From Veillonella parvula DSM 2008 (GTDB taxonomy: Bacteria; Bacillota; Negativicutes; Veillonellales; Veillonellaceae), in the NCBI RefSeq assembly GCF_000024945.1, contig NC_013520.1, positions 110,001-174,000 of the forward strand: a stretch of 64,000 nucleotides of DNA, in the 5' to 3' direction. The notes under the pieces are model-generated. The model had not been told where the DNA came from, made no database searches, and worked only from the letters and a program-made list of their open reading frames with translations. Positions 8,388-18,171 of the stretch are shown piece by piece. Within the stretch, counting starts at the first letter, position 1. The number at the start of each line of letters is the position of its first letter. The translations under genes were made by a program, and so were the position numbers.

Positions 8388-9434
8388 ATGCTAAAACGAA
8401 TTGGATATACTGCTGGCGGATTTGTCCTCATAGGGGTGCTAGCAGTAGCCATTCTATGGGGACTTTCTGTTGGTACAGTACAGTTTTCACTTTCTCAAAT
8501 TCTCAATATTGTAATAGATCAATTTTCTAGCCCATTGGCTATTGATGATCCTATGAATAGTCCTGATCAGACTATTATTTGGTTACTACGTATGCCGCGG
8601 TTGTTGATGGCCGCTATTATTGGAGCAGGTCTTGCCGTATCTGGCGTTATCATGCAGGCCATCGTTAAGAATCCACTGGCAGATCCTTATATCTTGGGGA
8701 TTTCCTCCGGTGCGTCTCTCGGTGCTACGATAGCTATTTTATTTGGTGTTGGCGTTATGTTCGGTGAGAACTTCATCGGCGTTATGGCCTTTATCGGGGC
8801 TATGGCGATTTCCTTCGGTGTATTGTTTATCTCGAACTTGGGTGGCCGACCAAATTCGGTGAAATTGATTTTAGGGGGCTTGGCGTTAAGCGCCGTATGT
8901 AGCTCCTTCTCTAGTTTTGTGGTTTATTTAGCGGACGATAAGGAAGGCATCCAAACCATTACATATTGGTTGATGGGTAGTTTGGCGGGCGCTAAATGGG
9001 ATATGTTGCCGTTTATTGCCGTCGTTGTCCTCGTGAGCATCATCTTTTTCTGGTCTCAAAGCAGAATTTTAAACATGATGCTCCTTGGTGATGAGGTGGC
9101 CATAACTTTAGGGCGCGACTTACATACGTACCGCCAAGTCTATTTGATTATTAGCTCTCTTATCATCGGTTTTGTAGTGTACGCGGCGGGCATGATTGGC
9201 TTTGTAGGCCTCTTGATTCCTCACCTCGTGCGCATGACAATCGGAACGAATCACTGGACTTTGATTCCGTTCAGCGCATTAGGGGGCAGTATTTTCCTCG
9301 TCATTGCTGATGGCTTGTGCCGATGTATTATTCCTCACGCAGAATTGCCAATCGGCATTCTCATTTCTCTCATTGGGGCACCAACCTTTGTATACATGTT
9401 GGTGCGTAAGAACTACGGATTTGGAGGGGAATAA
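8388..9434 (+). CDS. FecCD-type ABC permease, importer 1
   Basis: 348 residues, about ten hydrophobic segments. Family hallmarks include RMPRLLMAAIIGAGLAVSG, NPLADPYILGISSGASLGA and, near the end, GMIGFVGLLIPHLVRM, the coupling region that contacts the ATPase. Belongs to the iron-siderophore/haem/B12 permease family and would work as a homodimer in the inner membrane. AAAGGAG lies before the start and the gene overlaps the ATPase gene by 1 nt, so SBP-permease-ATPase are one unit. Confidence 0.9.
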   Translation: MLKRIGYTAGGFVLIGVLAVAILWGLSVGTVQFSLSQILNIVIDQFSSPLAIDDPMNSPDQTIIWLLRMPRLLMAAIIGAGLAVSGVIMQAIVKNPLADPYILGISSGASLGATIAILFGVGVMFGENFIGVMAFIGAMAISFGVLFISNLGGRPNSVKLILGGLALSAVCSSFSSFVVYLADDKEGIQTITYWLMGSLAGAKWDMLPFIAVVVLVSIIFFWSQSRILNMMLLGDEVAITLGRDLHTYRQVYLIISSLIIGFVVYAAGMIGFVGLLIPHLVRMTIGTNHWTLIPFSALGGSIFLVIADGLCRCIIPHAELPIGILISLIGAPTFVYMLVRKNYGFGGE

Positions 9435-10195
9435 TGAATATTCAAACAGATAATATCCAAGTCTCATTTGGTTCTAAAACGATTCTTCAGGATATTTCCC
9501 TAGATATACGAAATAAGGAATTCGTTGGCATTATTGGTCCTAATGGTAGTGGTAAAAGTACGTTCTTGAAATGCTTATACCGCGTGCTTCAGCCTAATCA
9601 TGGGAAGATTTTCTTTGATGGCACTGAAATGAGTTCCTTAAGTCATCGCGATACAGCCTTAAAAATGGCTGTAGTGGCACAGCATAGTACGGTTAACTTT
9701 GATTTTTCCGTCCTTGAAATGGTTCTCATGGGCCGTTCCCCTTATAAAGGGCTACTCGATAGAGATCAAATTGATGACTATGAAATCGCCCGACATGCAT
9801 TAGCTCAAGTAGGGCTTAGTGATTTTGAAAGTCGCAATTTTAATACCTTATCTGGTGGTGAGCAGCAGCGCGTTATCTTAGCGCGTGCCTTGGCACAACG
9901 CACAGAATGCCTAGTGTTAGACGAGCCGACAAACCATCTAGATATTAAGTATCAGCTGGAACTGATGACAATTGTAAAACGCCTTGATGCAACCGTAGTG
10001 GCTGCTATTCACGATTTGAATCTAGCAGCCATCTATTGTGATCGTCTCATTGCGTTAAAAGACGGTTCAGTAGTGTGTACAGGTACCCCTCATGAAGTAT
10101 TGACAGAGGATACCATTTGCCACATTTACGGCGTGTCCGCCACGGTACAAACATTACCAAATGGACGATTAAATATTATATATAATATGGAATAA
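9434..10195 (+). CDS. ABC transporter ATPase (FecE/BtuD type), importer 1
   Basis: 253 residues. Walker A GPNGSGKST at 35-43, signature LSGGEQQRV, Walker B CLVLDEPTNHLD, and switch His in AAIHDLNLAA. All catalytic motifs are intact. It is the ATPase of the preceding permease, energising import of a metal chelate. Overlaps the permease by 1 nt; the next receptor starts about 20 nt downstream. Confidence 0.9.
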   Translation: MNIQTDNIQVSFGSKTILQDISLDIRNKEFVGIIGPNGSGKSTFLKCLYRVLQPNHGKIFFDGTEMSSLSHRDTALKMAVVAQHSTVNFDFSVLEMVLMGRSPYKGLLDRDQIDDYEIARHALAQVGLSDFESRNFNTLSGGEQQRVILARALAQRTECLVLDEPTNHLDIKYQLELMTIVKRLDATVVAAIHDLNLAAIYCDRLIALKDGSVVCTGTPHEVLTEDTICHIYGVSATVQTLPNGRLNIIYNME

Positions 10196-10216
10196 TTGAA
10201 AAAAGAGGCGTGGATG

Positions 10217-12157
10217 ATGAAACGAATGAATAAACAAGTCTATGTAGCAGTGCTTATGGCATTAACTACTATGTCAATTAATAGTTATGCTGCAGATGTA
10301 ACAATGAACAATAATGAGGAAGAAGTTACCATAAATGTTACCGCTAATCGTACATCGTTATTAGATTTAGATACACCAGTATCGACTTCTGTTATTACCC
10401 AAGAGGATATACAAAATAGCGGTGCTAAGACGGCTTTTGATGCGGTCGCTAATGTACCGGGTGTAACCATTAACTCCTTTAGTGCGTCTGGCGCAGATTT
10501 TGGTGGCATGGATAGCCGTACGAATATTCGTGGTCTCGATCGCGGTGCACTTGTTCTTGTAAACGGTGTACCTATGAACTTAAATGGTAAGAGCGGAATT
10601 GGCTCTATACCTACCAGTGCCATTGAGCGCATCGAAGTTGTAAAGGGGGCGGCCTCTACCTTATATGGCGCAGAAGCTTTAGGTGGCGTTATAAATATTA
10701 TTACAAAAACGCCGTCAAAAGAGGGCGGTTCTGCTACGGTAGCTGTAGGTAATCGAGGCTCCAAGAGATTTGATATTTCTTATGGTACTGATCGATTCCT
10801 CGTTGGTATCGATAGAAAATACTGGGGGACTCAAGATCCATCTACACCGGTGCGGTATGACTATACAGGCCGCAAGGGTTATGATTACTACACTACGCGC
10901 AATAAAGGTAATTCCTTAGGTGTGTTCATGAGCGGTAAGCTTTCAGATAAGATAACCTTAAATTATACTCGCGCTGAAAGCCGTTCCTCCTTTGGTTTGA
11001 TTAGTACAGAAAGAAATCCTGTGAGACAGGCTCGTCATTCTACGACATATCATTACAAGGATGACCGCAATAATGCATCTTTGATTTATAAAGATGATAA
11101 TACGACGGGAACATTGTTTTATAACGACCGTACTATGCGTGGTGAAAGCCGTGTTCATAGTGCTAAACAGTTCAAGCCGACCGAAACCAGTTATGTAGCT
11201 CGTCAATATGGTATAGATGTACAACATGAATGGGACTTTAGAGGCGGTAAGGATTATTTGATTGCCGGTGTTACAGGTAAGCAAGAAACCTATCGTGCCA
11301 CACATGCCCCTGTGTATACACGGCCTCATCGTAATACCTATGCGGTGTACAGTAGCTATTCTCGTGAAATCAATCCCAAATGGACTGCCATTTTGGGCTT
11401 GCGTTATACAGCCATTAGTGATCCTATTAAGGACCAACATGTGTTAACGCCTCAGTTCCAATTGTTGCACACCATCAATAAAGCTTCCTCCATGTACTTA
11501 AATATAGGGAAAGCTTACACGATGCCTAGCTTGAGTGATTCATTCCGTAGCGTGAACCGCCAATACACAGCAGTAAGTGGTAAAAATCTTAAGCCTGAAG
11601 AGGGTTGGAACTATGAATTAGGTTATAAACGTCTTAATAAGAAGGATAGCTGGAAGGTGGACGTGTTCTATATGGACTTCAAGAACTTCTTCCAATGGCA
11701 ACCTGATGTAAATGGTCGCCCAACCGTTCGCGTAAACGGTGGTAAATTCCACAATGTTGGGATTGAAGCTGAGTATAGTAGACATTTGTCAGATCGACTC
11801 AAAATGAGTGTAAGTGGTTCTTATTCTAATCCAAAACAAAAGGAAATGAATGAAACCTATTGGAAACAAGCGGCTCCTAAGTTACAGTTTACAACCGGCA
11901 TTCATTATAAAAGCCCAACCTGGGAAGCTGGTACATCCTTTAGCTTTGTTACCAAACGTTTGCGCAATCGTGATGGCGGCTTGAATCCTAACATTGCTCT
12001 TTGGAATGCTTACGTTGGGTATCACTTTAACAAAGATGCTACATTACGCCTCGATGCACGCAATCTTTTGAATCGTCATAATGTGGTATCCAATGGAGAT
12101 TATGAATACTGGGATGCACCATTCAATTATGAATTAAGTTATACACAAAAATTTTAA
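10217..12157 (+). CDS. TonB-dependent receptor (2 of 4), tandem paralogue A
   Basis: 646 residues from ATG 10217 (ATG also at 10214 and 10226; GAGG at 10205-10208 favours 10214/10217; the in-frame TTG at 10196 precedes it). Signal peptide to about residue 27 (INSYA/ADV). Plug: RTNIRGLDRGALVLVNGVPM, SAIERIEVVKGAASTLYGAE, GGVINIITKTPSKEG. The barrel has a FRAP-like box (YTMPSLSDSF) and an NLKPEEGWNYELGY box, but no His between them. Very similar along its whole length to the next gene, so they arose by tandem duplication. Probably supplies importer 1 and/or 2. Confidence 0.9.
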   Translation: MKRMNKQVYVAVLMALTTMSINSYAADVTMNNNEEEVTINVTANRTSLLDLDTPVSTSVITQEDIQNSGAKTAFDAVANVPGVTINSFSASGADFGGMDSRTNIRGLDRGALVLVNGVPMNLNGKSGIGSIPTSAIERIEVVKGAASTLYGAEALGGVINIITKTPSKEGGSATVAVGNRGSKRFDISYGTDRFLVGIDRKYWGTQDPSTPVRYDYTGRKGYDYYTTRNKGNSLGVFMSGKLSDKITLNYTRAESRSSFGLISTERNPVRQARHSTTYHYKDDRNNASLIYKDDNTTGTLFYNDRTMRGESRVHSAKQFKPTETSYVARQYGIDVQHEWDFRGGKDYLIAGVTGKQETYRATHAPVYTRPHRNTYAVYSSYSREINPKWTAILGLRYTAISDPIKDQHVLTPQFQLLHTINKASSMYLNIGKAYTMPSLSDSFRSVNRQYTAVSGKNLKPEEGWNYELGYKRLNKKDSWKVDVFYMDFKNFFQWQPDVNGRPTVRVNGGKFHNVGIEAEYSRHLSDRLKMSVSGSYSNPKQKEMNETYWKQAAPKLQFTTGIHYKSPTWEAGTSFSFVTKRLRNRDGGLNPNIALWNAYVGYHFNKDATLRLDARNLLNRHNVVSNGDYEYWDAPFNYELSYTQKF

Positions 12158-12300
12158 TATGTATTAACGATACAATCCCCCGAGAATGCAGTAGCGGTAG
12201 GGGTATGGGTTTTGTGCGGACCAAATAAATGTGTAATAATACAAATATGTAGTTTATATAATTGTGTGAATGTATATATGTGTTAAGTGAGGCATTTGGT

Positions 12301-14283
12301 ATGAGACAACAAATTAAGCAGCGTATATCTATACTTGTGGGTTTAGCATTGATAGGATTGTCTGTGAATGGATATGCAGCAGAGGTAAGTGCTGATAAGA
12401 CTCCCACTATAGCTGCATCGAGTGAAACTAATGGAGTATCTGAAATCCATACTATTAATGTAACAGCAAATCGCATGGCTCTTTTAGATTTAGATACGCC
12501 GGCTGCGATGGATGTTATTACTCAAAAGGACTTAGCTAATAGCGGTGCTAAAAATGCATTTGATGCAGTTAATATGGTACCAGGCATTACGTCTTTTTCC
12601 TATGGTGCATCCGGTCTTGAATATGGGGCTATGGATAGCCGTGTGAATATCCGTGGCCTTGAACGGGGATCCTTGATTCTCATGAATGGAGTACCGATGA
12701 ACCTCAATGGCAAGGGCGGCCTTAGTTCTATTCCGACTAGCTCTATTGAACGCATTGAAGTATTAAAAGGTGCAGCCTCTGCTTTATATGGCGCTGATGC
12801 TATGAGTGGTGTTATCAATGTAATTACTAAGACTCCAAGTAAAGAAGGGGGCTCTGCTACGGTAGGTTTTGGTAATATGGGTCGCCAAACTTATAAAATT
12901 AACTATGGCACGCCTCGCTTCTTAATTGGTGTGGAACGTAACTTCTTTGGTGCTCAAGATCCAGAAACCCCTATCCGCTCCGATATCGGTGCTTATGCTA
13001 GAGGCTATGAATATTATACAGCTCGTAACAAAGGGAATTCCTTAGGTGTATTTATGAGCGGCAAATTAAATGATAAGTTGACTTTGAACTTTAGTCGCTT
13101 TGAAGGTAATTCTTCTTTTGGACAGTTGAGTACAGAAACGAATCCTATTAAGCAAAAGCTTCACTCTACAACATATGCTTATAAAGATACTAAAAATAAT
13201 GCGTCTTTAGTTTATAAAGATGGCAATACTACAGGTACAATCTTCTACAATGATAGAGATTTGTATGGTAAAAGTCGCATACATAGCAAAAAGACATATA
13301 CGTTGAGTGATAACAACTATATTGCTCGACAATATGGTTTCGATGTGCAACATGAATGGGACTTCCGCGGTGGCAAGGACTATTTCATTGCAGGTGTACT
13401 TGGTAAACGAGAAACATATCGCACTAAATCTGGTCCATACTATGGAAATCCACATCGCAATAGTTATGCCATTTATGGTACATACTCCTATCAAATCAAT
13501 CCTAAATGGACTAGTATTTTAGGCTTGCGTTATTCGGATATTAAAGACCCTGTGAAAAATCAACGCGTATTAATTCCTCAGTTCCAATTACAACATCGTA
13601 TTAACAAGGAATCATCCATGTACATAAATGTTGGTAAAGCCTTTAGAATGCCGAACTTAAGCGATACTTTCAAGAAAATTAATAAAGGCTATGCCTCTGT
13701 TAGTGGACGTAATTTGAAACCTGAAGAAGGTTGGAATTACGAATTAGGCTATAAACACATTACTAACAAAGATAGCTGGAAAGTAGCGCTCTTCTATATG
13801 GACTTTAAAAACTTCTTCTCTTGGAAACCGGATAGCAATGGTAAAAACACGATTCGCGTAAATGGTGGTCGCTATAGAAATGTCGGTATCGAAGCCCAAT
13901 ATGGTCGTAAATTAACAGATCACTTAAAAATGACTGTGGGTGCATCGTATTCTAATCCAAAACAACGAGAAATCGATAAGACCTATTGGAAACAAGCTAA
14001 CCCTAAATTGCAATTTACAGGGGGTATCCATTACAATAGCTCAACCTGGACTGCAGGTACTAGCATCAACTTTGTCACAAAACGGATGAAGAACCGCGAT
14101 GGCGGTACAAACCCAAATCTTATAGCTTGGAATGCATACGTAGGCTATCAGTTCAATGAAAACTCATCCTTGCGGCTAGATGCACGTAACTTGTTAAACC
14201 GTCATAATGTTATTTCCAACGGCGACTGGGAATACTGGGATGAACCATTTAATTACCAACTTAGCTATACTCAAAAATTCTAG
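12301..14283 (+). CDS. TonB-dependent receptor (3 of 4), tandem paralogue B
   Basis: 660 residues from ATG 12301, chosen because AAGTGAGG (12285-12292) is 8 nt upstream; an in-frame GTG at 12262 lacks this. Signal peptide to about residue 28 (VNGYA/AEV). Plug and barrel follow paralogue A almost block for block (RVNIRGLERGSLILMNGVPM; IERIEVLKGAASALYGADAM), with FRMPNLSDTF and NLKPEEGWNYELGYK boxes. The most divergent part is the mature N-terminus that contacts TonB. The 143-nt gap before it could hold a promoter. Followed 43 nt later by the second SBP. Confidence 0.9.
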   Translation: MRQQIKQRISILVGLALIGLSVNGYAAEVSADKTPTIAASSETNGVSEIHTINVTANRMALLDLDTPAAMDVITQKDLANSGAKNAFDAVNMVPGITSFSYGASGLEYGAMDSRVNIRGLERGSLILMNGVPMNLNGKGGLSSIPTSSIERIEVLKGAASALYGADAMSGVINVITKTPSKEGGSATVGFGNMGRQTYKINYGTPRFLIGVERNFFGAQDPETPIRSDIGAYARGYEYYTARNKGNSLGVFMSGKLNDKLTLNFSRFEGNSSFGQLSTETNPIKQKLHSTTYAYKDTKNNASLVYKDGNTTGTIFYNDRDLYGKSRIHSKKTYTLSDNNYIARQYGFDVQHEWDFRGGKDYFIAGVLGKRETYRTKSGPYYGNPHRNSYAIYGTYSYQINPKWTSILGLRYSDIKDPVKNQRVLIPQFQLQHRINKESSMYINVGKAFRMPNLSDTFKKINKGYASVSGRNLKPEEGWNYELGYKHITNKDSWKVALFYMDFKNFFSWKPDSNGKNTIRVNGGRYRNVGIEAQYGRKLTDHLKMTVGASYSNPKQREIDKTYWKQANPKLQFTGGIHYNSSTWTAGTSINFVTKRMKNRDGGTNPNLIAWNAYVGYQFNENSSLRLDARNLLNRHNVISNGDWEYWDEPFNYQLSYTQKF

Positions 14284-14326
14284 TCTTTATGTAATCACTA
14301 ATTAGAACTATACAAGGAGTATCATC

Positions 14327-15280
14327 ATGAACAAGAAAATTGGATTTTTCATATGTTTGATGATACTCCTTTGTGTATGTATAGCGGGTTGTGGACCTCA
14401 ATCGGAGGCAAATGTAACGCCATATACTCGTTATGTTGACAGTCATGATGGCGTTCAAGTTGCTGTTCCAGAGCATCCAAAACGGATTTTATCACTGTCT
14501 TCTGCGGTCGACACAATTTTATTAGGACTTATAGAACCAGAACGTTTAGCAGGCATTAATAAATTGTCTACCTATGAGGAATATTCGCTAGAGGCGAAGC
14601 GCGCAAAGCTGGTAAAACCAGTGTTGAGTTCGTATCCTTTGGAGAAAATCATAGCCTTGAAACCGGATCTCGTTATAGCGCCAGATTATATATCGGCTGA
14701 TGTTATCTATGGTTTACGGCACATGGGTATAGCCACTGTTGTGGTACCTACCCCTTCTACGGTGGACGGAGTGATTCAGAATGTGATGGATATTGCTCAT
14801 ATTATCGGCGAAGATGAAAAGGGTAGCTTTTACATTCGGAAGATTCATCGTGAAATAGATGAAATAAAGCACCTAGCAGAATCTATTCCAATTGAGCAGC
14901 GTAAGACGGTTCTCTTTGTATCATCTATGGACGGATATACGGGAACAGGAAGCCTTTTTGATGATATGTGTCACTATATGAGTATCTATAATGCACCTGA
15001 TCGGATTGGCTTACCACCGCACATACCCTTTGGGGAGGAGAGAGTGCTAGCCATGAATCCAGACTACATTTTTATTCCATCCTATAAGGGAATGGACAAG
15101 AATTTGGCGGATCGATATTTAAAAAATCCGGCCTTTCAAAATCTGCCGGCTATCAAGGAAAATCGTGTTAAGCCTTTACCGGCAGCGTACTTATATACTA
15201 TGAATCAGCATATTGGGGAAGCGATGCTAGCCATTATGTATACTGTGTATCCTCAATTAGAAAGGAATTCTCATGACTAA
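14327..15280 (+). CDS. Metal-chelate-binding lipoprotein (FepB/BtuF type), importer 2
   Basis: 317 residues with lipoprotein signal, lipobox AGC (C22). Two-lobe SBP pattern: EHPKRILSLSSAVDTILLGL, LEKIIALKPDLVIAPDY, MNPDYIFIPSY. Distinct in sequence from the importer 1 SBP, so its ligand probably differs. AAGGAG precedes the start; it overlaps the permease gene by 8 nt. Works with the two following genes. Confidence 0.85.
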   Translation: MNKKIGFFICLMILLCVCIAGCGPQSEANVTPYTRYVDSHDGVQVAVPEHPKRILSLSSAVDTILLGLIEPERLAGINKLSTYEEYSLEAKRAKLVKPVLSSYPLEKIIALKPDLVIAPDYISADVIYGLRHMGIATVVVPTPSTVDGVIQNVMDIAHIIGEDEKGSFYIRKIHREIDEIKHLAESIPIEQRKTVLFVSSMDGYTGTGSLFDDMCHYMSIYNAPDRIGLPPHIPFGEERVLAMNPDYIFIPSYKGMDKNLADRYLKNPAFQNLPAIKENRVKPLPAAYLYTMNQHIGEAMLAIMYTVYPQLERNSHD

Positions 15281-16310
15281 ACAGACACAACGCATCATGG
15301 CGATAACTTTGATTGGGGTATTGCTATGTATCGTGAGCTTATTGGCGCTCCATGTAGGGACCATTATGATTCCTATTGGAGGGGGTGTGCAAAGTATTTT
15401 AAATGGCATGGGCATACCTGTGAGTTTTACGGAGCCTATTACGGCTGAACAAGAGGCGGTACTGTGGTTTATCCGCATGCCGCGCCTCATCATTGGACTA
15501 CTCGTAGGCGGTGCCTTGGCAATCGCTGGCGCCGTTATGCAAGGCGTTTTCTCAAACCCTTTGGCGGATCCAGGTATTATGGGCGTATCCGCAGGGGCGT
15601 CTCTCGGCGCCGTTATTGCCATTGCTCTTGGCGTGACATCTCTCGGTATGTTTTACATGCCTGCTTTTGCCTTTGTCGGAGCCTTTGTATCCGTAGGGAT
15701 TACGATTCTCTTAACATGGCGCAATAACAAGCTCGATACGACCACATTATTGCTAGCAGGGGTTGCTGTTAGTATGCTGCTCGGTGCTTTTACATCGGGT
15801 ATCTTGACGATGATTAATGAATACCGTTTGCGTGAATTCCTATTCTGGATGGTAGGTGGCCTCGATTATCGTCGATGGGACCATGTTCTGCTTGCTGTAG
15901 GACCTATCATGACTGGCAGCGTTATATTAATGATGCTCGGTCGTCACCTGAATGTACTCGTTCTCGGCGATACAGAGGCGCGTGCCTTGGGTTTGCCTGT
16001 TATGGTGTATCGCATGCTATTCCTGTTTTTGGCATCTGTCGTTACTGCTACTGCGGTGTGCGTCAGTGGTTCCATTGGCTTTGTAGGTCTTGTGGTACCA
16101 CATATTGTGCGTATCTTAGTAGGGCCAGATCATCGAATACTATTGCCTATGGCGGCCGTTGGAGGCGCATTATTCCTCGTATTCTGTGATACATTAGGTC
16201 GCGTTATTGCTCAGCCAGTTGAGATTCGCGTAGGTATCATGACGGCTCTATTAGGGGCACCATATTTTCTATATTTACTTCATCGCTTGCGTCGTAAAGG
16301 AGGGGCCTAA
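15273..16310 (+). CDS. FecCD-type ABC permease, importer 2
   Basis: 345 residues, about ten membrane segments, with RMPRLIIGLLVGGALAIAGA, NPLADPGIMGVSAGASLGA and SGSIGFVGLVVPHIVRILVG, the same signatures as the importer 1 permease. Its own AAAGGA site (15261-15266) lies inside the end of the SBP gene, and it overlaps the ATPase by 1 nt. Inner-membrane channel for the second chelate importer. Confidence 0.9.
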   Translation: MTKQTQRIMAITLIGVLLCIVSLLALHVGTIMIPIGGGVQSILNGMGIPVSFTEPITAEQEAVLWFIRMPRLIIGLLVGGALAIAGAVMQGVFSNPLADPGIMGVSAGASLGAVIAIALGVTSLGMFYMPAFAFVGAFVSVGITILLTWRNNKLDTTTLLLAGVAVSMLLGAFTSGILTMINEYRLREFLFWMVGGLDYRRWDHVLLAVGPIMTGSVILMMLGRHLNVLVLGDTEARALGLPVMVYRMLFLFLASVVTATAVCVSGSIGFVGLVVPHIVRILVGPDHRILLPMAAVGGALFLVFCDTLGRVIAQPVEIRVGIMTALLGAPYFLYLLHRLRRKGGA

Positions 16311-17155
16311 TGAAACTAGATGTTCAATCTCTATCTGTCACATTAGGAGACACAACCATTGTGAAAGAGGCATCCTTTGCTATTGACCGGGGCGAGTTCG
16401 TAGGCATTATCGGCCCTAATGGCTCTGGTAAAACAACGTTGTTAAAAGCATTGCGTGGCCTTTATCCTACATCTGGTGGAGATGTTTTGTGGGATGGTAA
16501 AAGCATCTCTTCTTTGAGCGATAAAGAAATCGCTCATCATGTGGCGTATATGCAACAGTCTGTAAATGTTTCCTTCGATTATGAAGCCATCGATATTGTG
16601 ATGACCGCTCGTTATCCTTATTTAAAATGGTGGGAACAAGAAGGCCCTGAAGATAAGGTTATCGTTGAACAGGCTATGAAAGAGGTAGGCGTTTATCATC
16701 TGCGGAATCGTTCTGTACAATCTTTGAGTGGCGGTGAGCGTCAACGGGTATTCTTAGCAAAGGCTTTGGCACAACAAACAGAGGTCCTATTACTAGATGA
16801 GCCGACGGCTGCCCTCGATCTAGTATATGCTGACGATATCTTTCATGAGGGTCGCAGATTATGTGACGAAGGTAAAACGATTTTAATTGTCGTTCATGAC
16901 TTAGAATTAGCCGCAAAATATTGCACTAAACTCGTCTTAGTTAGTGATGGTCACATCGTTGATGTAGGTGCACCTCGAGATGTGCTCACTGCAGATAATT
17001 TAAAAGCTGCCTTCCACTTGTCTGCAGCAGTTTACGACGATCCATATTTCAAACAACAACGTATCTTTGTGTTCCCAAAAGGAACTACGGATATTGAGGA
17101 TTATAAACAAACAGAGACTAGTGGAGAGATGTCAATTGACCCTCAACTGAAATAG
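16310..17155 (+). CDS. ABC transporter ATPase (FecE/BtuD type), importer 2
   Basis: 281 residues; Walker A GPNGSGKTT at 35-43, signature LSGGERQRV, Walker B VLLLDEPTAALD, switch His in LIVVHDLELAAKY. About 28 residues longer than the importer 1 ATPase because of a hydrophilic C-terminal tail. Last gene of importer 2; an 84-nt gap without a clear terminator separates it from the chelatase genes. Confidence 0.9.
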   Translation: MKLDVQSLSVTLGDTTIVKEASFAIDRGEFVGIIGPNGSGKTTLLKALRGLYPTSGGDVLWDGKSISSLSDKEIAHHVAYMQQSVNVSFDYEAIDIVMTARYPYLKWWEQEGPEDKVIVEQAMKEVGVYHLRNRSVQSLSGGERQRVFLAKALAQQTEVLLLDEPTAALDLVYADDIFHEGRRLCDEGKTILIVVHDLELAAKYCTKLVLVSDGHIVDVGAPRDVLTADNLKAAFHLSAAVYDDPYFKQQRIFVFPKGTTDIEDYKQTETSGEMSIDPQLK

Positions 17156-17239
17156 ACATATAAGTGCCTATGTATAGGTCAGTAAATTTCCTGTTTATCT
17201 TGATATATTTGTATTGCTATTCCTAGCGAGGTCAGGCTT

Positions 17240-18169
17240 ATGTTATATCCATTTACTGCTATTGTTGGTCAAGATGAAATGAAATTGGCTCTTTTGCTAA
17301 ATGCCATCAATCCGTCCATTGGCGGTGTGTTAATTGAGGGCGAAAAGGGCACTGCAAAGTCTACGGCTGTACGTGCATTGCCAAGCCTGTTACCTCCGAT
17401 GGAAACAGGGACTGATGCGATGACCGTAGTAGAATTACCTATAAATGCTACGGAAGACCGCGTTGTAGGGTCTATTAATTTAGAAAAGGCATTGCAAGAG
17501 GGGGTAAAAGCTTTTGAACCGGGGATTTTACACGCAGCACATCAAAATATTCTCTATGTAGATGAGGTGAATCTATTAGATGACCATATTGTAGATATTT
17601 TGCTAGACGTGGCCGCTATGGGGGTAAATACGGTAGAGCGAGAAGGGGTAAGCCATTCTCATCCATCTCGCTTCATCCTCGTCGGAACTATGAACCCTGA
17701 AGAGGGGGACCTAAGACCTCAGCTATTAGATCGCTTTGGGTTGTCCGTCATGGTCTATGGTGAACAGGATCCAGCCCAGCGGATGGAGGTGATTAAGCGA
17801 CGTCTTGCATTTGGCGATGCTCCAGAAGCGTTTATAGCGTCTTATGAGGAATCGGAGCAAGCATTACATGAGCGCTTGCTACAAGCTCGCAAATTATTGC
17901 CAACCATTATTCCCTCCGATGATAGTTTGCTTAAGATAGCAAGCATTAGTATCGGCGTTGGCGTTGATGGCCATCGTTCAGATATTACGATGATGCACAC
18001 CGCTCGCGCTCATGCAGCCTTTCACGGTCGCTCACAAATCATAGATGACGACATTAAGGTGGCCGCAAGATTGACGTTAAAACATCGCATGCGGAGATTG
18101 CCTTTTGAAGAACAAGGTCACGACGAAGACCGCATCGATACAGCAGTATCTGCGGTAATCGAGGGCTAG
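17240..18169 (+). CDS. AAA+ ATPase, magnesium/cobalt chelatase I-subunit family (ChlI/BchI/CobS-like)
   Basis: 309 residues. Starts [19 protein letters not shown], the typical ChlI opening; Walker [10 protein letters not shown] at 34-42; Walker [13 protein letters not shown] at about 104-115; [20 protein letters not shown] supplies sensor 1 and the region with the Arg finger. The I subunit forms hexameric rings with the D subunit and drives metal insertion into (or removal from) a tetrapyrrole held by the large H/N subunit. Immediately followed (2 nt) by the D-type gene and then cobN, the complete three-subunit set. Could also be annotated as a generic Mg-chelatase ATPase. Confidence 0.85.
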   Translation: MLYPFTAIVGQDEMKLALLLNAINPSIGGVLIEGEKGTAKSTAVRALPSLLPPMETGTDAMTVVELPINATEDRVVGSINLEKALQEGVKAFEPGILHAAHQNILYVDEVNLLDDHIVDILLDVAAMGVNTVEREGVSHSHPSRFILVGTMNPEEGDLRPQLLDRFGLSVMVYGEQDPAQRMEVIKRRLAFGDAPEAFIASYEESEQALHERLLQARKLLPTIIPSDDSLLKIASISIGVGVDGHRSDITMMHTARAHAAFHGRSQIIDDDIKVAARLTLKHRMRRLPFEEQGHDEDRIDTAVSAVIEG

Positions 18170-18171
18170 CT

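Noticed and set aside
10285-10764. 159-residue antisense frame within the second receptor
   Set aside because: Shadow of the receptor codon pattern; no ribosome site or domain.
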